Shown here: one piece after another, positions 1 through 5,248 of the stretch | Layout: every line of letters begins with the position of its first letter | Numbering within the stretch: the first letter of the stretch is position 1 | DNA from: Thermoprotei archaeon | GTDB lineage: Archaea; Thermoproteota; Thermoprotei_A; Sulfolobales; Fervidicoccaceae | Reading direction: 5' to 3' | Length of the DNA: 6,438 nt | NCBI GenBank assembly: GCA_022759165.1 | Contig: JAEMPT010000128.1 | Coordinates: 1 to 6,438, forward strand | Position numbers and translations under genes: made by a program | The notes under the pieces: model-generated | The model's input: only the letters and a program-made list of their open reading frames with translations | Database searches by the model: none | What the model was told of the DNA's origin: nothing

Positions 1-28
1 GAAGAAGTAGAAGAATTAGAACTGATAA

Positions 29-34
29 GAGGTG
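29..34 (+). promoter_or_regulatory. Shine-Dalgarno site of the first gene
   Basis: The hexamer GAGGTG matches the complement of the archaeal 16S rRNA 3' end (ATCACCTC) and stands six bases before the TTG at 41. The GTG inside it (32-34) is in frame with the gene and would be taken as the start by a longest-ORF rule. Its use as a ribosome-binding site is the better reading. A stop (TAG 8-10) in the same frame could be the end of an upstream gene, suggesting co-transcription, but only ten bases of that gene would be visible. Confidence 0.6.
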
Positions 35-40
35 TCTCTA

Positions 41-1375
41 TTGGAAAGTTCATCCAAGAAAGTAGTCATATTGGGAGCCGCTGGAAGGGACTTCCACAAT
101 TTCAATGTCTTCTTCAGGGGGAACCCGACCTATAAGGTTGTTGCCTTCACTTCTACACAGATACCTGGGATCGAGAACAGAGTATATCCGCCTGAACTTG
201 CCGGGCCCCTATACCCTCAGGGGATTCCCATATACTCAGAATCCAGGCTCGAAGAGATACTGGATGCGTATGGCGTAGATATAGTCGTTTTTTCATATTC
301 GGATGTTTCGCACGAGCATGTGATGCACCTCGCATCTATAGCTCATAAGCATGGGGCCGACTTCTGGTTATTGGGGCCAAAGAGCACAATGCTGAAGTCC
401 TCAAAGCCCGTCATCGCGGTAACGGCGGTTAGAACGGGTAGCGGTAAGAGCCAGACATCGAGGAAGATAGCCTCGATCCTCAAGGAATTCGGCTTCAAGG
501 TAGGAGTCATAAGGCACCCTATGCCTTATGGAAATCTCGCTTCCGAGGCCGTGCAGCGTTTTTCCACTTTCGAGGACTTGGATAAATGGAAGGTAACTAT
601 CGAGGAGAGAGAGGAGTATGAACCGCACTTAGCCAGGGGACACGTCGTTTATGCTGGAGTAGACTATGGGAAGATTCTCTCTCTTGCTGAAAAGGAGAAT
701 GACATAATACTTTGGGACGGCGGAAACAATGATTTTCCCTTCATAAGGCCTGACCTCTGGATTACCGTGGCGGATCCCTTCAGGGCAGGCCATGAGCTCT
801 CATACCACCCGGGGGAGACTTGCTTCAGGAGCGCAGACGTTATAATCATAAACAAAGTGGATACGGCCAGCTTCGACCAAATAGAGATGGTGAGAGAGAA
901 TGCAAGGAAGTTGAACCCAAGGGCTATAGTTATAGAGGCAGCTTCTCCTATATTCGTCGAGGGCTATGAGATGATAAGGGGGAAAAGAGTCCTCATTATA
1001 GAGGATGGCCCAACGCTGACACATGGCGGTATGGGATTTGGTGCTGGATATGTTGCTGCTAGGAAATACGGTGCTGCGGAGATAGTTGATCCGAGGCCAT
1101 ATGCTGTGGGTAGCATAAAAAGGACCTATGAAATGTATCCTCATTTGAAAGGAATTTTGCCTGCTATGGGATATGGAGAAACACAGATAAAGGAGCTTGA
1201 GGAAACAGTGAATGGGTCTGACGCTGACTTGGTCATCGTAGCAACTCCCGTAAATTTAGGAAGGATATTGAAGATAAACAAGCCATACGTGAGGGTAACT
1301 TATGAGCTACAGGAAATCGGAAGGCCTACTCTAAGAGATGTATTGGAAGGCTTTGTCTCCAAAATTAAGCGATGA
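41..1375 (+). CDS. Cyclic 2,3-diphosphoglycerate synthetase family / COG2403 predicted GTPase
   Basis: This is a 444-residue protein from TTG 41 (447 from GTG 32), close to the roughly 460 residues of the methanogen cyclic 2,3-diphosphoglycerate synthetase. That enzyme closes 2,3-diphosphoglycerate into the cyclic thermoprotectant using ATP. Residues 6-120 form a Rossmann-like N-terminal domain (KKVVILGAAGRD). A P-loop follows at about 127-141 (VTAVRTGSGKSQ), then a Walker B-like strand at 221-231 (DIILWDGGNND), an NKVD motif at 271-274 and a Gly-rich EDGPTLTHGGMGFGAG stretch at 321-336. The P-loop keeps GKS, but the first glycine of the classical GxxxxGKS is not in place. The protein looks soluble: there is no signal peptide or membrane segment. 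Family membership is firm. The substrate is not, because COG2403 homologues occur widely in bacteria and archaea that are not known to make cyclic DPG. A T-run terminator follows directly. Confidence 0.85.
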   Translation: MESSSKKVVILGAAGRDFHNFNVFFRGNPTYKVVAFTSTQIPGIENRVYPPELAGPLYPQGIPIYSESRLEEILDAYGVDIVVFSYSDVSHEHVMHLASIAHKHGADFWLLGPKSTMLKSSKPVIAVTAVRTGSGKSQTSRKIASILKEFGFKVGVIRHPMPYGNLASEAVQRFSTFEDLDKWKVTIEEREEYEPHLARGHVVYAGVDYGKILSLAEKENDIILWDGGNNDFPFIRPDLWITVADPFRAGHELSYHPGETCFRSADVIIINKVDTASFDQIEMVRENARKLNPRAIVIEAASPIFVEGYEMIRGKRVLIIEDGPTLTHGGMGFGAGYVAARKYGAAEIVDPRPYAVGSIKRTYEMYPHLKGILPAMGYGETQIKELEETVNGSDADLVIVATPVNLGRILKINKPYVRVTYELQEIGRPTLRDVLEGFVSKIKR

Positions 1376-1382
1376 ATACGTC

Positions 1383-1420
1383 TTTTCGTTTTTTATAGCC
1401 AAAAAAACTAGAATTTTTTT
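1383..1420 (+). terminator. T-run terminator after the first gene
   Basis: Within 45 bases of the stop codon are T4 (1383-1386), T6 (1389-1394) and T7 (1414-1420). An A7 run at 1401-1407 can pair with the last T-run around a six-base loop. Oligo-T on the non-template strand is the usual archaeal termination signal, so transcription probably ends here and the next gene is a separate unit. Confidence 0.6.
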
Positions 1421-1519
1421 CAGAAGAATAGCATCGATATTAGACTTTTTGCTTTTTAGAGGATAAGGGGATTTACATTTACAATCGAAGGTCTTGCATT
1501 TCAAGGCTGGGATGAATAG

Positions 1520-1797
1520 AAAGCTTATGGACCTACTTCGTTTTAATTGCTTTTGAAAACGAGTAAGATTAGAACTGTTATCTTCCTAAGCACTTGATGC
1601 GGAATCGGCAAATGCTTAAACAGGTGTTGTGTATGGGGTTCTCTGTCTACCCGGCGGCGCCGCGGATGATAAATGTAATTCCTAACAAATGCGGTGAACC
1701 AATGAACAGTTGTATAGAACCATCGCTCTTTAGTGCGGAGAGGAGGTCAGCTAACAGAATCAAAAATAATTTAAGAGAAGGATGCTGCATAAGCTTT
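1520..1797. repeat. 10-bp inverted repeat pair in the spacer
   Basis: AAAGCTTATG at 1520-1529 is the exact reverse complement of CATAAGCTTT at 1788-1797. The arms bracket 258 bases that include both weak ORFs and the GC island. No target-site duplication is visible outside the arms. The arms contain the self-complementary AAGCTT, so part of the match is cheap and chance is a real possibility. Confidence 0.25.
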
Positions 1798-1801
1798 TAA
1801 C
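1788..1801 (+). promoter_or_regulatory. Possible TATA region of the HMG-CoA reductase gene
   Basis: The stretch around CTTTTAA (1794-1800), preceded by purines, is a candidate TATA/BRE. It would place transcription start near 1823 and leave a short leader that contains the Shine-Dalgarno site at 1837-1841. A stronger-looking TTATAAAA at 1830-1837 is too close to the ATG to serve, since it would start the RNA inside the coding region. Confidence 0.3.
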
Positions 1802-1836
1802 TCTAATTCCCCACATTATCGAGCCTTAGTTATAAA

Positions 1837-1841
1837 AGGTG
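1837..1841 (+). promoter_or_regulatory. Shine-Dalgarno site deciding the HMG-CoA reductase start
   Basis: AGGTG stands seven bases before ATG 1849 and only four before the in-frame TTG at 1846. This favours the ATG as the start. Confidence 0.6.
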
Positions 1842-1848
1842 TTCATTG

Positions 1849-3138
1849 ATGAGTGCACTGAACGGTAAGTCTTCTAGGATACAGGGCTTCCATAAGCTAA
1901 GCCATGAGGAGAAAGTGAAAATCATCAGGGATTTTTCGAACTTGACTGACGATGATATAGTTCTTCTTGAAAAATGGGGGATGATGGAAAGCAAGGTAGC
2001 GGAGACCATGATAGAGAACGTGATAAGCGCCATGTCCTACCCATACGCGATAGCCCCCAATTTCAGAATCAACGGGAGAGACTATCTTGTTCCAATGGTA
2101 ATCGAGGAGCCCAGCGTTGTCGCAGCTGCATCTAATGCTGCGAGATTGATGAGAGAAGGAGAAGGGATAATTTCCTTTTCTGGAGAGCAAATAATGATAG
2201 GACAGGTGCACTTGGCCGGAGTTGCGAACCCTGAATACAAGGCCCTTGAAGTGCTCGAAAAGAGAAAGGAAATAATCGAAATAGCTAACTCCACCGATCA
2301 GACTCTCGCATCTCTCGGAGGCGGGGCGAAGGACGTAGAAGTGAGAGTGCTTAGCACAGAAAAGGGCAAGGTGTTAACGGTCCATTTGATCGTGAACGTT
2401 TTAGACGCTATGGGCGCGAACGCCGTCAATACCATGTGTGAAAGAGTAGCCCCCCTTTTGGAGGAGCTCACGGGAGGAAGGGCAGTTCTGAGGATCCTGA
2501 GCAATCTCGCCGATAGAAGGCTTGTCAGGGTGAGAGGACAGGTAAAGGCCGAAGATCTGGGTGGGAGAGAGGTAGCAGAAAAGATAGAGCTGGCTTCCGC
2601 TATAGCTTTTGCAGATCCTTATAGAGCCGCTACGCACAATAAGGGCATCATGAACGGTGTAATAGCTGTGGCGCTGGCTACTGGCCAAGACCACAGGGCG
2701 ATAGAGGCTGGGGCGCACGCATATGCTTCTAGGACTGGTAGATACCTTCCTCTTTCTAGGTGGGATATGACACCGGAGGGTGACCTAGTTGGTACTTTGG
2801 AGATGCCATTAGCGGTCGGAACAGTGGGAGGCACCGTTAGAGTACATCCAATGGCGAAGCTATCTTTGAAGATCCTCGGTGTCAATTCTGCTAAGGAACT
2901 CGCCGAGGTTATGGGTGCGGTAGGACTTGCTCAAAATCTCGCTGCTCTTAGAGCTCTCGTCTCGGAGGGAATACAGAGAGGTCATATGAAGCTGCATGCG
3001 AAGAGCCTCGCGGTGATGGCAGGGGCTACATACGAAGAGGCGGAAAAGTTGGCGGAACTGATGGAAAAGGAGGGGAACGTTAGCTACAAGCGGGCGAAGG
3101 ATTTGCTTGAAAATATGAGAAAGGAAAAATTGCATTAA
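1849..3138 (+). CDS. Hydroxymethylglutaryl-CoA reductase, class II
   Basis: This enzyme interconverts HMG-CoA and mevalonate. In archaea the reductive direction feeds isoprenoid and ether-lipid synthesis; in Pseudomonas mevalonii the class II enzyme runs the other way. The 429 residues match the compact class II form (P. mevalonii 428) along the whole length, with no N-terminal membrane domain. Visible motifs are FRINGRDYLVPMVIEEPS (72-89, catalytic Glu87), the dinucleotide-binding DAMGAN (186-191), THNKGIMNG (262-270, catalytic Lys265), ATGQDHRAIEAGAHAYA (277-293, catalytic Asp281) and GIQRGHMKLH (374-383, catalytic His379 in the C-terminal flap). Asp150 in NSTDQTLASLGGG sits where P. mevalonii has Asp146, the residue tied to NADH preference. 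The start is the ATG with AGGTG seven bases upstream. A T-rich terminator follows. It stands alone, with no other mevalonate gene in the window. All catalytic residues are present, so it should be active. Confidence 0.96.
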   Translation: MSALNGKSSRIQGFHKLSHEEKVKIIRDFSNLTDDDIVLLEKWGMMESKVAETMIENVISAMSYPYAIAPNFRINGRDYLVPMVIEEPSVVAAASNAARLMREGEGIISFSGEQIMIGQVHLAGVANPEYKALEVLEKRKEIIEIANSTDQTLASLGGGAKDVEVRVLSTEKGKVLTVHLIVNVLDAMGANAVNTMCERVAPLLEELTGGRAVLRILSNLADRRLVRVRGQVKAEDLGGREVAEKIELASAIAFADPYRAATHNKGIMNGVIAVALATGQDHRAIEAGAHAYASRTGRYLPLSRWDMTPEGDLVGTLEMPLAVGTVGGTVRVHPMAKLSLKILGVNSAKELAEVMGAVGLAQNLAALRALVSEGIQRGHMKLHAKSLAVMAGATYEEAEKLAELMEKEGNVSYKRAKDLLENMRKEKLH

Positions 3139-3150
3139 ATTAGTTATAAC

Positions 3151-3165
3151 TTTTACTTATTTTTT
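3151..3165 (+). terminator. T-rich terminator after HMG-CoA reductase
   Basis: TTTT (3151-3154) and TTTTTT (3160-3165) lie 12-27 bases after the stop codon, before the TATA box of the next gene. No GC hairpin is needed for archaeal termination. Confidence 0.6.
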
Positions 3166-3181
3166 ACCAATCAAAGATAAA

Positions 3182-3190
3182 TATTTAAAT
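3182..3190 (+). promoter_or_regulatory. TATA box for a leaderless transcript
   Basis: TATTTAAAT is centred about 25 bp before the ATG at 3211, the spacing at which archaeal transcription starts on or next to the start codon. No Shine-Dalgarno site precedes that ATG, which fits a leaderless mRNA and decides against the in-frame GTG at 3193. Confidence 0.6.
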
Positions 3191-3210
3191 CAGTGATATC
3201 GTTTATTATT

Positions 3211-4089
3211 ATGGTAACTAGCATGCCCAATGGAGCTGAAAAATTGAAATTAGTTTTGCCGTTTGCATTTGAGATCGGAAGCGAAGAAAACATAGTTAAG
3301 TTGGTATTATGGTCATCTTCTCCGAAGGAAAAGGTGATCACCGAGCTCGCCGAGGCACTCAATCCTCTTGGAGCTTTGTTCAGTAATTTAAACGTTTTCC
3401 CAGATGAGACATCATCTAACCTAGGTAGCTTTATATGGTACTCGTTCATGAGATATTCGTCTAAAAGGGAGATATTCGAGGCAGCATTGAGAGAAACTTT
3501 GGAGAAGATGAAGAGAGAGCGCATTATAAATAATTATTACTACCTGTTCCCATCAAAAGAGGGTTTCTTCATTGACCACAACGTGTATTCCATTGAAGAC
3601 GTCTCAGGCGATAACCTTTACATATACACCAAAGAAAATTTATCCGGATTATTTTTGATTCCAAGAAAGAAATACGGTTCAAAGAATGGGGGGATGCTGA
3701 TAAAGGAGCTGGGAGAGATGTATGGAAAGGCCATAGGAGAAAAAATGAGGAACATATACTTAGAAGCTGGAATTAAAGCATGCCTAGAACTGCTTCATGC
3801 TTCGGGGAGTGCTAGGGGGATCGTACACCAAAAAAGCATAGAATTTTTCAAGGATCGTGAAGGATGGATCTTCAAAATAATATTAGACAGGGTTTCAGAG
3901 GAAGAGATTTTGCTTGAAAACGGCATTAAGGAATGCGGCATGTATCAAACAGGTGTTTATAGGGGTTTTCTTTCTGAGATTCTGGGTAAAGAGCTTCCCG
4001 ATGATGCTGTTGAAGAGGTAAGATGCCTATCGATGGGCGAACCTGAGAGCGTTTTCTATATAAAGCTCCCTCGTGACATCAAAGTTTGA
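3211..4089 (+). CDS. Protein with V4R-like C-terminal domain, function unknown
   Basis: The protein has 292 residues from ATG 3211; the in-frame GTG 3193 would add six. Residues 10-105 look like a small alpha/beta domain that might be ACT-like (strands near 11-20 and 28-35, helix near 38-52), but I cannot assign it. After a linker, residues about 165-287 resemble the V4R (4-vinyl reductase) small-ligand-binding fold. A long helix (165-197) leads to CGMYQTGVYRGFLSEILGKE (242-261), then VEEVRCLSMGEPESVFYIKL (267-286), which follows the family's G-x-x-E-G ... E-x-x-C-x-x-x-G-x-x-x-C-x-F-x-I pattern loosely. Cys242 and Cys272 remain, but the last family cysteine is Ser280, so a metal site, if any, would be incomplete. 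No DNA-binding helix-turn-helix or membrane segment is obvious. V4R domains are usually sensory or accessory; a regulatory role is an inference. It is transcribed alone and convergent with the next gene. Confidence 0.55.
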   Translation: MVTSMPNGAEKLKLVLPFAFEIGSEENIVKLVLWSSSPKEKVITELAEALNPLGALFSNLNVFPDETSSNLGSFIWYSFMRYSSKREIFEAALRETLEKMKRERIINNYYYLFPSKEGFFIDHNVYSIEDVSGDNLYIYTKENLSGLFLIPRKKYGSKNGGMLIKELGEMYGKAIGEKMRNIYLEAGIKACLELLHASGSARGIVHQKSIEFFKDREGWIFKIILDRVSEEEILLENGIKECGMYQTGVYRGFLSEILGKELPDDAVEEVRCLSMGEPESVFYIKLPRDIKV

Positions 4090-4129
4090 CATTATTCTTA
4101 GAATCGGAGAGAAAAGCTATGAGAGAATT

Positions 4130-4145
4130 GGGGAAAACAAAATAA
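4130..4145 (-). terminator. T-rich terminator of the phosphorylase gene
   Basis: Read on the minus strand, TTATTTTGTTTTCCCC follows the stop codon directly. The convergent V4R-like gene has no comparable T-run on its own strand in the 56-nt gap, so it may terminate inside the end of its neighbour. Confidence 0.5.
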
Positions 4146-5000
4146 CTATTTCCTCTTGAGAGAGTCGAGCGTTCTGAGAGAGATCTCAAAGGCCAGTTGC
4201 ATCGCCTCTTTTTCAATAGCCTTCCCTTCATCGTTTGCATGAAAGTCAACAACAACTAAAATCGAGCCCGCTTTGAGTCCTCTCAACTTGGATATTACAT
4301 TAAGCGCTCCGGACTCCATATCCGTGCCTATAGTTATTCTTTCTATCGAATTTCTCAGCCTAAGGATCCCTTCGGGATCTAGGCTATACTCAGGCCTCCA
4401 TGCATGCAAAATGTCTTTATCATATATCGGCCCCGCCCAAACCGCATGCTTTTCAACTTTCCCCTTTTCTTCTATCGTCTTTTTAGCCTCGTATTGTAGC
4501 GTTTCGCAAACATAGTTGTCGACTTCTACGAAAAGGAACCCGTCTTTTTCTCTCAACCATGGCAAGCTCTTCCTAGGCCTTATCCTCGTATAATCCGGTT
4601 CCAGATATCTCAGCACTGGGCCCTCTATCAAAACTTCTGTCGGTACGATCAGATCTCCTCCTTTTATTTCCTCCTTCGTTGTGCCTGAGGTCCCAACCCT
4701 CAAGATAGTCTTTATGCCTAGCTCAGCTAGTTCTTCGAAAACTATGGACGCTGATCCTGTTCCCATGCCGCTGCTTGTTATAAGGATACCCCTTCCATTC
4801 CACTTGCCTAATGCACTGATGAAGCCCCGCTTCTTCGCGATAATTCTTGAATCTTCGAGAAGAGAGGCATGTGCAATTACTCTATCAGGGTCGCCGTGAA
4901 CGATCGCTTCATTTATCTCTAAAGGGAATTCACCGCCTTTCCTTGCGCTAAGAAGCCCAAGATGGTCTGCCTCGATTAGCTTTCCCTTAGGAAGCCGCAT
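4146..5000 (-). CDS. Nucleoside phosphorylase, PNP/UDP (NP-I) family
   Basis: Members split a nucleoside with phosphate into ribose-1-phosphate and free base, a cytoplasmic salvage step. The 284 residues carry phosphate-site GDPDR (36-40) and LRVGTSG (100-106, Arg101 and Thr104), the family signature SSGMGTGSASIVFEELAELG (76-95), and the ribose-binding TDMES (226-230, Met228 and Glu229). By eye the uracil-binding Gln/Arg pair of E. coli uridine phosphorylase (GQER) is absent. Asp252 in VVVDFHAND falls where E. coli purine nucleoside phosphorylase has its catalytic Asp204. Purine or methylthioadenosine-type substrates are therefore as likely as uridine. It is somewhat long for the family, with about ten extra N-terminal residues and an extended loop at 193-215. 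ATG 5000 is chosen over the in-frame GTG 5009 because GTGAT (5009-5005) looks like its Shine-Dalgarno site. It is divergent from the AEC transporter across about 250 nt. Confidence 0.88.
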   Translation of the reverse strand: MRLPKGKLIEADHLGLLSARKGGEFPLEINEAIVHGDPDRVIAHASLLEDSRIIAKKRGFISALGKWNGRGILITSSGMGTGSASIVFEELAELGIKTILRVGTSGTTKEEIKGGDLIVPTEVLIEGPVLRYLEPDYTRIRPRKSLPWLREKDGFLFVEVDNYVCETLQYEAKKTIEEKGKVEKHAVWAGPIYDKDILHAWRPEYSLDPEGILRLRNSIERITIGTDMESGALNVISKLRGLKAGSILVVVDFHANDEGKAIEKEAMQLAFEISLRTLDSLKRK

Positions 5001-5248
5001 CAATATCACAGAAATCGCTTTGTAGTTCCTGGCATTAATTCTTATTCATTTTCGTTTCCGTTAAACCAAAGTATTGGAAATGTAGAAAGATATGCGAGGA
5101 GCAATTTATGCATTTATCGAATAAGGATAAAATTTTGGTATTCTTTAGACGTAAAGAACTCTTTATAGCAAGGTGAAAGAGGAGTTATTATCTTTGATTT
5201 TCCTATTCTACGTTATGCTCAAGGCTCTTAGAATAACGGGTGATCTCG
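5001..5248. promoter_or_regulatory. Divergent promoter region between phosphorylase and transporter
   Basis: This AT-rich gap must hold both promoters. For the transporter the best TATA candidate is TTTATA at 5162-5167, which would give a leader of about 60 bases. An earlier one is GATAAAATT near 5126-5134. For the phosphorylase (minus strand), AT-rich GAATTAATG at 5041-5033 and TTTAA at 5065-5061 are weak candidates. A 56-codon frame (GTG 5173 to 5343, plus) starts hydrophobic but overlaps the transporter out of frame and is not called. I see no RNA gene and no clear operator repeat. Confidence 0.4.
5239..5244 (+). promoter_or_regulatory. Shine-Dalgarno site of the transporter gene
   Basis: GGTGAT is complementary to the 16S rRNA end and leaves six bases between the GTG of the site and TTG 5249. 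The GTG at 5240 is in frame with the gene, so a longest-ORF rule would call it the start. A TAA at 5234-5236 closes the frame just upstream. Confidence 0.55.

Larger units (their letters stand above)
1376..1848. other. 473-nt spacer with no convincing gene
   Basis: Beyond the terminator this spacer holds several small structures but no gene I recognise. A 7-bp hairpin pairs TCGTTTT (1538-1544) with AAAACGA (1556-1562). Another arm pair is TAAGCA (1587-1592) with TGCTTA (1613-1618). A GC-only island at 1651-1665 contains the perfect palindrome GCGGCGCCGC (1654-1663) in otherwise AT-rich DNA. AAAGCTTATG (1520-1529) and CATAAGCTTT (1788-1797) are exact inverted copies. An ORF of 67-68 codons runs on the plus strand (TTG 1594 or ATG 1597 to 1800). 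It lacks a Shine-Dalgarno site and uses CGG arginine codons unlike its neighbours. A 47-codon ORF lies opposite it (1790 to 1647, minus). I checked for tRNA, SRP RNA, RNase P RNA and C/D-box patterns and saw none that hold up. It may be a decayed gene, a small non-autonomous element or an unrecognised RNA. Confidence 0.6.

Noticed and set aside
1..135. Upstream gene continuing in frame 1 to TAA 133 (starting EEVEELELIRG)
   Set aside because: It would overlap the first gene by nearly 100 bases and turns non-protein-like after the first dozen codons; a gene ending at TAG 8-10 is more natural.
1647..1790. 47-codon minus-strand ORF, leucine-rich, ending in RGAAG
   Set aside because: It is short, with no ribosome site seen, and its C-terminal end is only the GC island read in one frame; not supportable as a gene.
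1594..1800. 67-68 codon plus-strand ORF in the spacer as a gene
   Set aside because: It has no Shine-Dalgarno site or TATA box at the right distance, uses CGG codons rare in neighbouring genes, shows no recognisable motif and is opposed by another ORF; kept only as a note on the spacer.
1590..1800. Structured RNA such as tRNA, SRP RNA, RNase P RNA or C/D-box RNA
   Set aside because: Fragments look suggestive (GGTGAACC, ACAGAA, GATGATAA), but the paired elements and second conserved boxes that define these RNAs are missing.
1830..1837. TTATAAAA as the TATA box of HMG-CoA reductase
   Set aside because: It is only 12 bases before the ATG, so transcription would start inside the gene, while homology covers the protein from near residue 10.
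1846..3138. Long antisense frames across HMG-CoA reductase and the first gene
   Set aside because: They lie opposite strongly conserved coding sequence, have no signals of their own and resemble no family; they are shadows of codon bias.
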